Positions 28,297 to 37,630 of a stretch of DNA of 64,000 nucleotides are shown one piece after another; position 1 is the first letter of the stretch; every line of letters starts with the position of its first letter. The stretch is from Streptomyces ardesiacus (lineage in GTDB: Bacteria; Actinomycetota; Actinomycetes; Streptomycetales; Streptomycetaceae). The stretch is taken from the NCBI RefSeq assembly GCF_003112575.1, contig NZ_BEWC01000005.1, positions 434,001-498,000 on the forward strand. Direction: 5' to 3'. The position numbers were made by a program, and so were the translations under genes. The notes under the pieces were generated by a model that was given only the letters and a program-made list of their open reading frames with translations, was not told the DNA's origin and ran no database searches.

Positions 28297-30357
28297 TCAG
28301 ATGTCGAGGAAGCGGACGTCCTTGGCGTTGCGCTGGATGAACGCGCGGCGGGCCTCGACGTCCTCGCCCATCAGCACCGAGAACAGGTCGTCCGCCTGCG
28401 CGGCGTCGTCGAGCGTGACCTGGCCGAGCACGCGGTGCTCCTGGTCCATGGTCGTGATGCGCAGCTCCTCGGCGTTCATCTCGCCGAGGCCCTTGAAGCG
28501 CTGCACGGAGTCCTCACGGATGCGCTTGCCGGCCTGGCGGCCCATCTCGATCAGCGCGTCGCGCTCGCGGTCGGAGTACGCGTACTCGAAGTCGTCCCGG
28601 CCCCACTTGATCTTGTACAGCGGCGGACGGGACAGGTACACGTGCCCGGACTCGACCAGCGGCCGCATGAAGCGGAACAGGAAGGTCAGCAGCAGGGTGT
28701 TGATGTGCTGGCCGTCGACGTCGGCGTCCGCCATAAGAATGATCTTGTGATAGCGGAGCTTCTCGATGTCGAAGTCCTCGTGCACGCCCGTGCCGAACGC
28801 GGAGATCATCGCCTGGATCTCCTGGTTCTGCAGGATCCGGTCGATGCGCGCCTTCTCGACGTTGAGGATCTTGCCGCGGATCGGGAGGATCGCCTGGTAC
28901 TGCGGGTTGCGGCCGGACTTGGCCGAACCGCCGGCGGAGTCTCCCTCGACGATGAAGATCTCGCACTTCGTCGGGTCGTTCGACTGGCAGTCGGACAGCT
29001 TGCCCGGCAGCGACGCCGACTCCAGCAGGCCCTTGCGACGCGTCAGGTCACGGGCCTTGCGGGCCGCCACGCGCGCGTGGGCCGCCTGGATGCCCTTGCG
29101 GATGATGTCCGCGGCCTCGTTGGGGTTGCGGTCGAGCCAGTCGGTCAGGTGCTCGTAGACGATCTTCTGGACGAAGGTCTTCACCTCGGTGTTGCCCAGC
29201 TTCGTCTTGGTCTGGCCCTCGAACTGGGGCTCGCCCAGCTTCACCGAGATGATCGCGGTCAGACCCTCGCGGATGTCGTCGCCCGTGAGGTTGTCGTCCT
29301 TCTCGCGCAGCAGCTTCTTGTCGCGCGCGTACTTGTTGATCAGCGAGGTGAGCGCCGCGCGGAAGCCCTCTTCGTGCGTACCGCCCTCGTGGGTGTGGAT
29401 GATGTTGGCGAACGAGTACACGCCCTCGGTGTAGCCGCCGTTCCACTGCATCGCGACCTCGAGGGACAGGTTCTTGTCCTTGTCCTCGGCCTCCAGGTCG
29501 ATCACGGTGGGGTGAACCAGCTCTCCCTTGCGGGAGTTGAGGTACGTCACGAAGTCGACGATGCCGCCTTCGTAGTGGTACGAGACGCTCCTGACCTCGT
29601 GCTTCTCGTCCTCGCCCGCCTCGTCCGCACCGGCGGTGGCCTTCGCCGACTCGCGCTCGTCGGTGAGGTTGATCTTCAGGCCCTTGTTGAGGAAGGCCAT
29701 CTCCTGGAAGCGCCGGGAGAGCGTCTCGAAGGAGTAGTCGGTGGTCTCGAAGATGTCGCCGTCGGCCCAGAAGGTGACCGACGTGCCGGTCTCCTCGGTG
29801 GCCTCGTGCCGGGCGAGCGACGCCGTGGGGACGCCGAGCTTGTACTCCTGCGTCCAGCGGTAGCCGTCGGTCTTGACCTCCACCGCGACCCTCGTGGAGA
29901 GGGCGTTGACGACGGAGACACCCACACCGTGCAGACCACCGGAGACCGCATAGCCGCCGCCGCCGAACTTGCCGCCCGCGTGCAGCACCGTCAGCACGAC
30001 CTCGACGGCGGGCTTGCCCTCGGAGGGGACGATGCCCACCGGGATGCCACGGCCGTTGTCGACGACCCGGACGCCGCCGTCGGCGAGGATCGTGACGTCG
30101 ATCGTGTCCGCGTGACCGGCCAGCGCCTCGTCGACGGAGTTGTCCACGACCTCCTGCACCAAGTGGTGCAGGCCCCGCTCACCGGTCGAGCCGATGTACA
30201 TACCGGGTCGCTTGCGGACCGCGTCCAGACCCTCGAGGACGGTGATGGCACTGGCGTCGTACGAGGCGTGGGGGTCGCCCTGCGAGGCGCTCACCGCGTC
30301 GTTCACGTCGGTGTCGGTGGACGGGTTGTTCTCGTTGGGGTTGCCGGAATCGGCCAC
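28297..30357 (-). CDS. gyrB: DNA gyrase subunit B
   Basis: The ATPase subunit of gyrase. The 686-residue protein has the GHKL ATP-binding motifs EVVDNSVDEA and DNGRGIPVG, the transducer region, and the TOPRIM metal-binding motifs EGDSAGGSAK and LMADADVDG. It has no large insertion, in line with Gram-positive GyrB. The start VADSGNPNENN (GTG at 30357) is preferred over the upstream open frame because AAAGGG lies before it and the length matches other streptomycetes. Aminocoumarin antibiotics act at its ATP site. Confidence 0.98.
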   Translation of the reverse strand: MADSGNPNENNPSTDTDVNDAVSASQGDPHASYDASAITVLEGLDAVRKRPGMYIGSTGERGLHHLVQEVVDNSVDEALAGHADTIDVTILADGGVRVVDNGRGIPVGIVPSEGKPAVEVVLTVLHAGGKFGGGGYAVSGGLHGVGVSVVNALSTRVAVEVKTDGYRWTQEYKLGVPTASLARHEATEETGTSVTFWADGDIFETTDYSFETLSRRFQEMAFLNKGLKINLTDERESAKATAGADEAGEDEKHEVRSVSYHYEGGIVDFVTYLNSRKGELVHPTVIDLEAEDKDKNLSLEVAMQWNGGYTEGVYSFANIIHTHEGGTHEEGFRAALTSLINKYARDKKLLREKDDNLTGDDIREGLTAIISVKLGEPQFEGQTKTKLGNTEVKTFVQKIVYEHLTDWLDRNPNEAADIIRKGIQAAHARVAARKARDLTRRKGLLESASLPGKLSDCQSNDPTKCEIFIVEGDSAGGSAKSGRNPQYQAILPIRGKILNVEKARIDRILQNQEIQAMISAFGTGVHEDFDIEKLRYHKIILMADADVDGQHINTLLLTFLFRFMRPLVESGHVYLSRPPLYKIKWGRDDFEYAYSDRERDALIEMGRQAGKRIREDSVQRFKGLGEMNAEELRITTMDQEHRVLGQVTLDDAAQADDLFSVLMGEDVEARRAFIQRNAKDVRFLDI

Positions 30358-30791
30358 GAAGCGCCCTTTCTGGCACAGCACGAGCCGGGCTCGTCGGCAG
30401 GTTGCCGGAGCGGCTGCGGCATGTTGCGTTGGTAAGCCTTGATCAGCGTTGCTCAGCTAGTCCCGGACGGTCCCCACGGTCGGGGCGGGATTCTCTCTCA
30501 TTCTACCGGTACCACTGACACTGATGGGGGTTTGCCGGTACCTGAGTCCGCATGTGCCGCCCTGAACGAGCCTTGCCCGACTCCCGATATGCGGAAGGGG
30601 GCCTCAAGAGGCTCACGACGGCACTCAGCGCTTCGAGGCGTCAACCCGTTGCTACTTGGGAGTCAGCTCGCGGCACGCGGTCCCGCGCGGTGATACGGCA
30701 CAGCCCGCGCCGACGGTTCACACCGGTCTCCGGCGGTCGATTTTGTGAGGTACATCACGTATCGCTGACGAGGTCTCAGGCTCTTCCCGCA
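30358..30791. other. Intergenic region upstream of gyrB
   Basis: 434 bases between dciA and gyrB without a supported gene; the plus-strand frame running across it is a shadow of dciA/recF. It must hold the gyrB promoter: a TAGAAT -10-like element is on the minus strand at 30500-30505, without an obvious -35. Two CCGGTACC copies flank a short AT-richer stretch nearby (30506-30540). Confidence 0.45.
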
Positions 30792-31382
30792 TCACCCGTA
30801 GGTGTCCCCCGGGCCCTGGCTGCCGGGCGCCCGCAGCGGCCCGTACCGGCGGCCGGCACCGCCCGCGCCTCCGGGACCGAGCACCTTGATCATCCGTACC
30901 GACCCGTGCCCCAGGTCCTCGTTGAGCCGGGCCACCAGCGTCGGGGCGAGCAGGCGCAGGTTGGTCGCCCAGGCCGTCGAGTCGCAGCGCACCACCAGCA
31001 CCCGCTCGTCCTCGTCGTACCGCTCCGGCACGCAGTGCTTCGCCACGTCCTCGCCGACGATCTGCGGCCAGCGGCCCATCACCCCGCCGACCGCCGCCGG
31101 GGTCTCCCAGCCGCGCTCGGTGATGAGCCGGTTGATCGCCGAGCCCAGGGCCATGGGGTCACGGCCGTCGGCCCGCGCCCCCGAGCGCAGACCGCCCCGA
31201 CGCGCCTGCTTCTTCTGCTGGGCCGCGTCCCCGCGCACGCGTGCCGCCTCCCGCGCCGCCCTGAGCGCCACGCGCGCGAGGTCGACGCCGGACGGCTCCG
31301 GGCCGCCCGTCCCGGGGCCTGTCCCGTGGTCCTGCTTCCGCCCGCCGAGGGGGCTGCCGGGGCCCGGCTCGTCGGGGCTCAT
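30792..31382 (-). CDS. dciA: DciA family replication protein (DUF721)
   Basis: A 196-residue protein. The C-terminal DUF721/DciA domain (about residues 85-170) reads AVGGVMGRWPQIVGEDVAKHC, ERVLVVRCDSTAWATNLRLL and LVARLNEDLG. The N terminus is hydrophilic and glycine/arginine-rich. DciA proteins interact with the replicative helicase DnaB and support its loading in bacteria lacking DnaC; the recF-dciA-gyrB position is the classical actinobacterial one. The ATG at 31382 overlaps the recF stop by four bases (ATGA). Confidence 0.92.
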   Translation of the reverse strand: MSPDEPGPGSPLGGRKQDHGTGPGTGGPEPSGVDLARVALRAAREAARVRGDAAQQKKQARRGGLRSGARADGRDPMALGSAINRLITERGWETPAAVGGVMGRWPQIVGEDVAKHCVPERYDEDERVLVVRCDSTAWATNLRLLAPTLVARLNEDLGHGSVRMIKVLGPGGAGGAGRRYGPLRAPGSQGPGDTYG

Positions 31383-32500
31383 GCGCGCTCCACCGTGCCC
31401 TCCGCGACCGTGAACCGCGTCCCGGCGAGCACGTGCGGGACGTCGTCGTCGACCGCCGCCGTCACCAGCACCTGCTCGCCGGGCGCCACCAGCTCGGCCA
31501 GCCGCTCCCGGCGCCGCGCGTCCAGCTCGGCGAAGACGTCGTCCAGGACCAGCACCGGCTCGTTGCCCTCGGCCCGCAGCAGGTCGAACGAGGCCAGCCG
31601 CAGCGCCAGCGCGTACGACCACGACTCGCCGTGGGAGGCGTAGCCCTTGGCGGGCAGTGAGCCGAGCTTGAGCAGCAGGTCGTCGCGGTGCGGACCGACC
31701 AGGGTGACGCCCCGCTCGATCTCCTGCTTGCGGGCCTCGCCGAGCGCCGCCATCAGCTGCTCGTACAGGTCCTCGCGCGTGTGCGCCTCGCCGGGCGCCG
31801 ACGGCTTGTACTCCAGCGCGAGGGGCCCGCCGCCCGGGGCGAGCTGCTCGTACGCCTTGTCGGCCAGCGGCTGCACGGCCGCGATCAGGTCCAGGCGCTG
31901 GGCGAGGAGTTCGGCGCCCGCGCGCGCGAGGTGCTGGTCCCAGACGTCGAGCGTGGACAGATCCATCGTCCGGCCCCCGTGCCGGCGGGCGAGCGCGGCC
32001 GACTTCAGCAGGGTGTTGCGCTGCTTGAGGACCCGGTCGTAGTCGGAACGCACCCCGGCCATCCGCGGGGAGCGGGCGGTGATCAGCTCGTCCAGGAAGC
32101 GGCGCCGCTCGCCGGGGTCGCCCTTCACCAGCGCCAGGTCCTCCGGCGCGAACAGCACGGTGCGTACGATGCCGAGCACGTCACGCGGTCTGACCTGCGA
32201 GGACCTGTTGATGCGGGCGCGGTTGGCCTTGCCCGGGTTCAGCTCCAGCTCGATGAGCTGCTGCCGCTCGCCCTGCCGGACCTGGGCGCGGATCACGGCG
32301 CGCTCGGCGCCCATGCGCACCAGGGGGGCGTCGGAGGAGACCCGGTGGCTGCCGAGGGTGGCGAGGTAGCCGACCGCCTCGACCAGGTTGGTCTTGCCCT
32401 GCCCGTTGGGCCCGACGAAGGCGGTGACGCCCGGGTCCAGGGGCACCTCGACCCGGGCGTACGAACGGAAGTCGGCCAGCGACAGATGCGTGACGTGCAT
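31379..32500 (-). CDS. recF: DNA replication and repair protein RecF
   Basis: An SMC-like ATPase that loads RecA at gaps and supports restart of stalled forks. The 373-residue protein has Walker A GPNGQGKTN near residue 30, the ABC signature segment near YASHGESWSYALALRLASF, and Walker B PVLVLDDVFAELD. All motifs are intact. It is translationally coupled to dciA and 63 bases downstream of gnd. Confidence 0.97.
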   Translation of the reverse strand: MHVTHLSLADFRSYARVEVPLDPGVTAFVGPNGQGKTNLVEAVGYLATLGSHRVSSDAPLVRMGAERAVIRAQVRQGERQQLIELELNPGKANRARINRSSQVRPRDVLGIVRTVLFAPEDLALVKGDPGERRRFLDELITARSPRMAGVRSDYDRVLKQRNTLLKSAALARRHGGRTMDLSTLDVWDQHLARAGAELLAQRLDLIAAVQPLADKAYEQLAPGGGPLALEYKPSAPGEAHTREDLYEQLMAALGEARKQEIERGVTLVGPHRDDLLLKLGSLPAKGYASHGESWSYALALRLASFDLLRAEGNEPVLVLDDVFAELDARRRERLAELVAPGEQVLVTAAVDDDVPHVLAGTRFTVAEGTVERA

Positions 32501-32563
32501 GGTCGTGCGCCGACCTCCCAGCCTCCGGGTGTGGACCCTCGGGCGTTGACCTTCGGGTGTTGC

Positions 32564-33442
32564 TTACTTCTTCTTCTCGACCGCGTGTCCGCCGAACTGG
32601 TTGCGCAGCGCGGCGATCATCTTCATCTGCGGCGAGTCGTCCTGCCGGGACGCGAACCGCGCGAAGAGCGACGCCGTGATCGCGGGCAGCGGCACCGCGT
32701 TGTCGATCGCGGCCTCCACAGTCCAGCGTCCCTCACCGGAGTCCTGTGCATAACCCCGGAGCCCGTCCAGGTGCTCGTCGTCGTCGAGCGCGTTGACCGC
32801 GAGGTCGAGGAGCCAGGAGCGGATCACCGTGCCCTCCTGCCAGGAGCGGAAGACCTCGCGGACGTTCTCCACGGAGTCGACCTTCTCCAGCAGCTCCCAG
32901 CCCTCGGCGTAGGCCTGCATCATCGCGTACTCGATGCCGTTGTGGACCATCTTCGCGAAGTGGCCCGCGCCGACCTTGCCGGCGTGCACGGCGCCGAAGT
33001 CGCCCTCGGGCTTGAGGGCGTCGAAGACCGGCTGCACCTTGGCGACGTTCTCCGCGTCGCCGCCGTACATCAGCGCGTAGCCGTTCTCCAGGCCCCACAC
33101 GCCGCCGGAGACGCCGCAGTCGACGAAGCCTATGCCCTTGGCCGCCAGCTCCCCGGCGTGCTTCTCGTCGTCCGTCCAGCGGGAGTTGCCGCCGTCCACG
33201 ACGACGTCGCCGGGCTCCAGCAGCTCGCCGAGCCGGTCGACGGTGTCCTGGGTGGCCTCGCCGGCCGGGACCATCACCCACACCACGCGCGGGGCGCTGA
33301 GCTTGCCCACCAGCTCTTCCAGGCTGTGGACGTCGGCGAGGTCCGGATTGCGGTCGTATCCGACGACGGTGTGGCCCGCGCGGCGGATCCGCTCGCGCAT
33401 GTTGCCGCCCATCTTGCCGAGGCCGACGAGACCGAGCTCCAT
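32564..33442 (-). CDS. gnd: 6-phosphogluconate dehydrogenase, decarboxylating
   Basis: The oxidative pentose phosphate enzyme that converts 6-phosphogluconate to ribulose 5-phosphate with NAD(P) reduction. The 292-residue protein starts MELGLVGLGKMGGNMRERI (Rossmann GxGxMG) and has DCGVSGGVWGLENGYALMYG and GHFAKMVHNGIEYAMMQAY with the catalytic Lys and Asn. It is the short (about 300-residue) YqeC/GntZ-like form, shorter than the 470-residue E. coli type. Its place between dnaN and recF is conserved in streptomycetes although metabolically unrelated. Confidence 0.95.
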   Translation of the reverse strand: MELGLVGLGKMGGNMRERIRRAGHTVVGYDRNPDLADVHSLEELVGKLSAPRVVWVMVPAGEATQDTVDRLGELLEPGDVVVDGGNSRWTDDEKHAGELAAKGIGFVDCGVSGGVWGLENGYALMYGGDAENVAKVQPVFDALKPEGDFGAVHAGKVGAGHFAKMVHNGIEYAMMQAYAEGWELLEKVDSVENVREVFRSWQEGTVIRSWLLDLAVNALDDDEHLDGLRGYAQDSGEGRWTVEAAIDNAVPLPAITASLFARFASRQDDSPQMKMIAALRNQFGGHAVEKKK

Positions 33443-33560
33443 CAGTTGCGTTCCTTAGGTGTGCGAGGTGGCAAGGCGGCACCTCCGAACCCGCCGGACG
33501 GGTGCCGCGGCACTTTCGTACCCGCGTCGAGCCTAAACCCGCACGCCCGTGCACAGTTGT

Positions 33561-33586
33561 GGGCATACGCGCTCAGGCGTATGCCC
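33561..33586 (-). terminator. Hairpin after dnaN
   Basis: A perfect ten-base stem GGGCATACGC (33561-33570) with GCGTATGCCC (33577-33586) and a six-base loop, 55 bases after the dnaN stop on the minus strand. No T-tract. Confidence 0.7.
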
Positions 33587-33640
33587 CCACCTGCGGGTTC
33601 GTCCCCACCCTGTGGACAGCGACCGCCGGAGCCCGTCGGC

Positions 33641-34771
33641 TCAGCCGCTCAGCCGCACCGGCATGATCAGGTACTTGTAGGCCTCGTCCGCCTCGGCGTC
33701 CACCGCGGGCTTGCCGCTGAGCAGGGCCGGCTTCGTGGACGTCGTGAACGAGAGCTGGGCGACCGGGGAGTCGATCGCGCTCAGACCGTCCAGCAGGAAG
33801 GTCGGGTTGAAGGCGATCGAGATGTCGTCGCCCTCCAACTGGGCGTCGACCCTTTCCACAGCCTGTGCGTCGTCGCTGGAACCGGCCTCCAGGATGAGCA
33901 CGCCCTGCTCGAAGCTGAGCCGCACCGGGGTGTTGCGCTCGGCGACCAGGGCCACGCGCTTGACGGCCTCCACGAAGGGGGCGGTCTCGATCACGGCGAC
34001 GCTGTTGAACTCCGTCGGGAACAGCGTCTTGTACTTCGGGAGGTCGCCCTCCAGCAGACGCGTCGTCGTACGGCGGCCGGCGCCCTCGAAACCGATCAGG
34101 CCCTCGCCCGCGCCGGAGCCGGACAGCGCCAGGATCACCTGGTCACCGCTGGTCAGGGCCTTGGCGGTGTCCTGCAGCGTCTTGGCGGGCACCAGGGCGA
34201 CCGCAGAGATGTCCGGGTTCTCCGGCTTCCACAGGAACTCGCGGACCGCGAAGCGGTAGCGGTCGGTGGAGGCCAGCGTCACCGAGTCGCCCTCGATCTC
34301 GATGCGCACACCGGTCAGGACGGGCAGCGTGTCGTCCCGGCCCGCGGCGATCGCCACCTGCTGCACGGCGGAGGCGAAGACCTCACCGGGGACGGTGCCG
34401 GTCGCCTCCGGCATCTGCGGCAGCGCCGGGTACTCCTCCACAGGCAGGGTGTGGAGGGTGAACCGCGAGGAGCCGCAGACCACCGTCGCCCGTACACCGT
34501 CTGTGGAAATCTCGACCGGCCGGTTGGGGAGGGCGCGGGAGATGTCGGCGAGCAGGCGGCCGGAGACGAGGACCGTGCCCTCCTCCTCGATCTCCGCCTC
34601 CACGGACACCCGCGCCGAGACCTCGTAGTCGAAGCCGGACAGGCTGAGCTGTCCCTCCTCGGCCTTCAGCAGCAGGCCCGCGAGGACCGGCGCCGGCGGA
34701 CGGGCCGGGAGGCTGCGCGCAGCCCAGGCCACTGCCTCCGCGAGTACGTCGCGTTCCACCCGGATCTTCAC
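33641..34771 (-). CDS. dnaN: DNA polymerase III beta sliding clamp
   Basis: The ring-shaped processivity clamp of the replicative polymerase. The 376-residue protein begins VKIRVERDVLAEAVAWAARS and ends YKYLIMPVRLSG, the conserved C-terminal clamp-partner pocket motif M-P-V-R-L. Three tandem clamp folds fit the length. The frame is open upstream to 35233 through oriC, but the GTG at 34771 is the family start. Transcription is away from oriC. Confidence 0.97.
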   Translation of the reverse strand: MKIRVERDVLAEAVAWAARSLPARPPAPVLAGLLLKAEEGQLSLSGFDYEVSARVSVEAEIEEEGTVLVSGRLLADISRALPNRPVEISTDGVRATVVCGSSRFTLHTLPVEEYPALPQMPEATGTVPGEVFASAVQQVAIAAGRDDTLPVLTGVRIEIEGDSVTLASTDRYRFAVREFLWKPENPDISAVALVPAKTLQDTAKALTSGDQVILALSGSGAGEGLIGFEGAGRRTTTRLLEGDLPKYKTLFPTEFNSVAVIETAPFVEAVKRVALVAERNTPVRLSFEQGVLILEAGSSDDAQAVERVDAQLEGDDISIAFNPTFLLDGLSAIDSPVAQLSFTTSTKPALLSGKPAVDAEADEAYKYLIMPVRLSG

Positions 34772-35665
34772 TGTTGCCGCCTCCTGCTGTTGCCGGCGCT
34801 GCTCGCCCTGCTTCGCCTTCGTCGTCTGACCGGTGTCGTCCGCCGCTGTGAGGGGCAGAACACCGGGGACCAGTCTGACGCACCCCACTGACAGTAGGTG
34901 CCGTTCGGGGTCAAGTCGTGACGAGGGGCGGCCGGGCTCGAGAGGGCGAGTTGTGCACAGGACCCGCTTCGAAACGAATTCCGCTCTCTCTCTAGTCGTC
35001 AGTAGTAGTAGGGCCTGTGGATACCGTGGATAACCCCGTTTGCCCAGGTCAGAGCAGGAATTTTGTCCACGGGTCCTGTGGGCGGAGCCGGTGGACAACC
35101 GGGCACATCTGTGGAGAACAGAAAGTTCTGCACACACCGTGCACAGGGAGAGGCGACTTCTCCCCAGAGCCGTCCCCAGCTTTACCCACGTTTCCCACAG
35201 CCCAACCAGGCAGCCCGGTGTGACGCCTTTCACTCGACGCGGTGACAGGGCGCGTCACGTTGCCGAACAGTGGACAGCCATGTGGAGAAGCTGGGGATCA
35301 CTGGGGACAACCCGCTCCAGCCTGTGGGTTGCCCGTGGACAACTGCATGCACAGCCTGTGGACCGTTTGGTTGTCCACAGGCTGTGGAGATCGTTCGTCC
35401 ACGAATCCACAGGGAGCTGACCTGCCCCGATGATCTCTCAACAGCCTGACCTGTGGACAGGATCGGGACAACTTCCCGGTCCCCAAGGTGTGGACGGAAA
35501 AAAGTGGCCGAATCTGTGGAGGACGGCCGTAACCCGGCAGGTATTCGAACAGCGGAGAGGACGCGCGTACGGGCGGGTGGAGGCCCGGAGCGAGCCCGGG
35601 GACGCGAAAGGCGCCCCCGGAAGTCCCGGAGGCGCCTTCGTGGCCGTGCCGGCGGCCGCGGGCCG
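34772..35665. other. oriC: Chromosomal replication origin oriC
   Basis: This 894-base dnaN-dnaA gap is the Streptomyces oriC position. Between 34951 and 35460 I count one perfect DnaA box, TTGTCCACA at 35371-35379, and ten one-mismatch boxes: 34951, 35016, 35025, 35063, 35090, 35110, 35281, 35302, 35334 and 35452, most on the minus strand. Further two-mismatch boxes lie between. A relatively AT-rich stretch (about 34970-35010, with CGAAACGAATTC and AGTAGTAGTA) is a candidate unwinding element. No protein-coding gene is supported. Many weak boxes with cooperative DnaA binding are characteristic of this genus. Confidence 0.95.
35608..35638 (-). terminator. Hairpin after dnaA
   Basis: AAGGCGCC (35608-35615) pairs with GGCGCCTT (35631-35638), with an inner CCGG/CCGG stem, starting 27 bases beyond the dnaA stop. 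It separates dnaA transcription from oriC. Confidence 0.75.
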
Positions 35666-37630
35666 TCAGCCGTTCTTGATGCGGTTGGTCAGCTCGGTGA
35701 CCTGGTTGTAGATCGAGCGCCGCTCGGCCATCAGATTGCGGATCTTGCGGTCGGCGTGCATCACCGTCGTGTGGTCCCGGCCGCCGAAGAGCGCGCCGAT
35801 CTTCGGCAGCGAGAGGTCCGTCAGCTCGCGGCACAGGTACATGGCGATCTGCCGGGCCGTCACGAGCTGGCGGCCGCGCGAGCTGCCGCACAGGTCCTCC
35901 ACCGTGAGGCCGAAGTAGTCGGCGGTCTCGCTCATGATCGCCGTCGAGGTGATCTCCGGGGTGGAGTCCTCGCCGCCGGGGATCAGGTCCTTGAGGACGA
36001 TCTCCGTGAGGCCGAGGTCGACCGGCTGCCGGTTGAGCGACGCGAAGGCCGTCACCCGGATCAGGGCGCCCTCGAGCTCGCGGATGTTGCGCGAGATCCG
36101 TGAGGCGATGAACTCCAGCACCTCCGGCGGAGCGTTGAGCTGCTCCTGCACCGCCTTCTTGCGCAGGATCGCGATGCGCGTCTCCAGCTCGGGCGGCTGT
36201 ACGTCGGTGATCAGCCCCCACTCGAACCGGTTGCGGAGCCGGTCCTCCAGCGTGACCAGTTGCTTGGGCGGCCGGTCGCTGGAGAGAACGATCTGCTTGT
36301 TGGCGTTGTGGAGGGTGTTGAAGGTGTGGAAGAACTCCTCCTGCGTCGACTCCTTGTCCGCGAGGAACTGGATGTCGTCGACGAGCAGGATGTCCATCTC
36401 GCGGTAGCGCTTGCGGAAGCTGTCGCCCTTGCCGTCGCGGATGGAGTTGATGAACTCGTTGGTGAACTCCTCCGAGCTCACGTAGCGCACGCGCGTGCCG
36501 GGGTAGAGGCTGCGCGCGTAGTGCCCGATGGCGTGCAGGAGGTGGGTCTTGCCGAGCCCCGACTCCCCGTAGATGAAGAGCGGGTTGTAGGCCTTCGCGG
36601 GTGCTTCGGCCACGGCGACGGCCGCCGCGTGGGCGAAGCGGTTGGAGGCGCCGATGACGAAGGTGTCGAAGAGGTACTTCGGGTTCAGGCGCGCGGTCGG
36701 CTCGCCCGGTCCGGTCGCCGGCGCGGGCTGTGCGGCCAGCGGCCCGGGCGCCCCGGTGGCGGGTCCGGGGCCTACGGGGCCGCCGCGGTGGACGTGTCCG
36801 GATCCGGGCGGGGGCTCGGGCAGGTCCCGGCGCGGGCCGCGCTGGTCGTAGTCGCCGCGCTGCTGGTCGTAGTCGCCGCGCGGGGCGTCGTAGTCGCCGC
36901 GGGGCTTGTCGTAGTCGCTCCGGGACTGTTCGTAGTCACCGCGCGGGGAGTCGTACGACGGGCGGTCCGGGGGCTGCGGCCGGTAGTCCTGCTGCTGGTA
37001 CGGGGGGTGGGAGTCGTGGGAGTACGGCGGCGGCTCCTGGCCGTACGGCTCCTGCGACGGGGACGCGTAGGGGTCCCGCTCCGGGAAGCCGAGGCGCTGC
37101 TGCTGCCAGCCGTAGTCGTCCTGCTGCGCCGGCCGGGGCCAGGAGCCGGGCTCGGGGCGCTGGTACTCCTGCGGGTAGGCGGGCCGTGCGGTGGGGAGCT
37201 GGTCGGCGCGGTTGCGGCCGTAGCCCTCGTACTCGTCGCGGTAGTCCTCGCGGCCGCTCTGGCCGGGGGCGGGGAGTTCGGGCTCCTCGTAGCGGGGCTG
37301 CGGGCGCGACGGCGGGCCCTGCGGGGCTTGGGGCGCCGGGCCGGCGGGCTCGCCCGCGGTGTCGTCGACGGTGATCGCGATACGGATCGGGCGGCCGCAT
37401 TCGCGGGTCAGGGTCTCGCTGACGATCGGGGCGAGGCGGCCCTCCAGTACGCCCTTCGCGAATTCGTTCGGTACGGCGAGCAGGGCGGTGTCGGCGACCA
37501 GCGCGAGCGGCTGGCAGCGGCGGATCCAGTGCTCGTCCTTCGACTCGACGCCCTGCCCGCGGCCCTCTCCGAGGAGTTGCTCCAGTACGCGTGGCCACAC
37601 TGCGGCAAGATCGGCAGGTACGTCAGCCAC
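35666..37630 (-). CDS. dnaA: Chromosomal replication initiator DnaA
   Basis: The AAA+ protein that binds DnaA boxes and opens oriC. The 654-residue length is typical of Streptomyces and due to a very long domain II. Domain I is residues 1-85 (VWPRVLEQLLGEG). Domain II, about 95-315, is rich in Pro, Gln, Tyr, Asp and Arg and contains a heptapeptide repeat. Domain III has Walker A GESGLGKTH near 355 and Walker B ILLVDDIQFL near 415. Domain IV ends with the DNA-binding signature GGRDHTTVMHADRKI near 600-615. It starts with GTG. Two DnaA boxes lie in its promoter region, in line with autoregulation. Confidence 0.98.
   Translation of the reverse strand: MADVPADLAAVWPRVLEQLLGEGRGQGVESKDEHWIRRCQPLALVADTALLAVPNEFAKGVLEGRLAPIVSETLTRECGRPIRIAITVDDTAGEPAGPAPQAPQGPPSRPQPRYEEPELPAPGQSGREDYRDEYEGYGRNRADQLPTARPAYPQEYQRPEPGSWPRPAQQDDYGWQQQRLGFPERDPYASPSQEPYGQEPPPYSHDSHPPYQQQDYRPQPPDRPSYDSPRGDYEQSRSDYDKPRGDYDAPRGDYDQQRGDYDQRGPRRDLPEPPPGSGHVHRGGPVGPGPATGAPGPLAAQPAPATGPGEPTARLNPKYLFDTFVIGASNRFAHAAAVAVAEAPAKAYNPLFIYGESGLGKTHLLHAIGHYARSLYPGTRVRYVSSEEFTNEFINSIRDGKGDSFRKRYREMDILLVDDIQFLADKESTQEEFFHTFNTLHNANKQIVLSSDRPPKQLVTLEDRLRNRFEWGLITDVQPPELETRIAILRKKAVQEQLNAPPEVLEFIASRISRNIRELEGALIRVTAFASLNRQPVDLGLTEIVLKDLIPGGEDSTPEITSTAIMSETADYFGLTVEDLCGSSRGRQLVTARQIAMYLCRELTDLSLPKIGALFGGRDHTTVMHADRKIRNLMAERRSIYNQVTELTNRIKNG
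36844..36955. repeat. 21-bp tandem repeat in DnaA domain II
   Basis: About five diverging 21-bp units encode repeated xxRGDYD heptads (SPRGDYE, QSRSDYD, KPRGDYD, APRGDYD, QQRGDYD). The unit keeps the frame, so copy number can vary without breaking DnaA. Confidence 0.85.

Noticed and set aside
33611..33619. A DnaA-like box TGTGGACAG just after dnaN
   Set aside because: Single one-mismatch box with no companions nearby; not enough to call a regulatory site.
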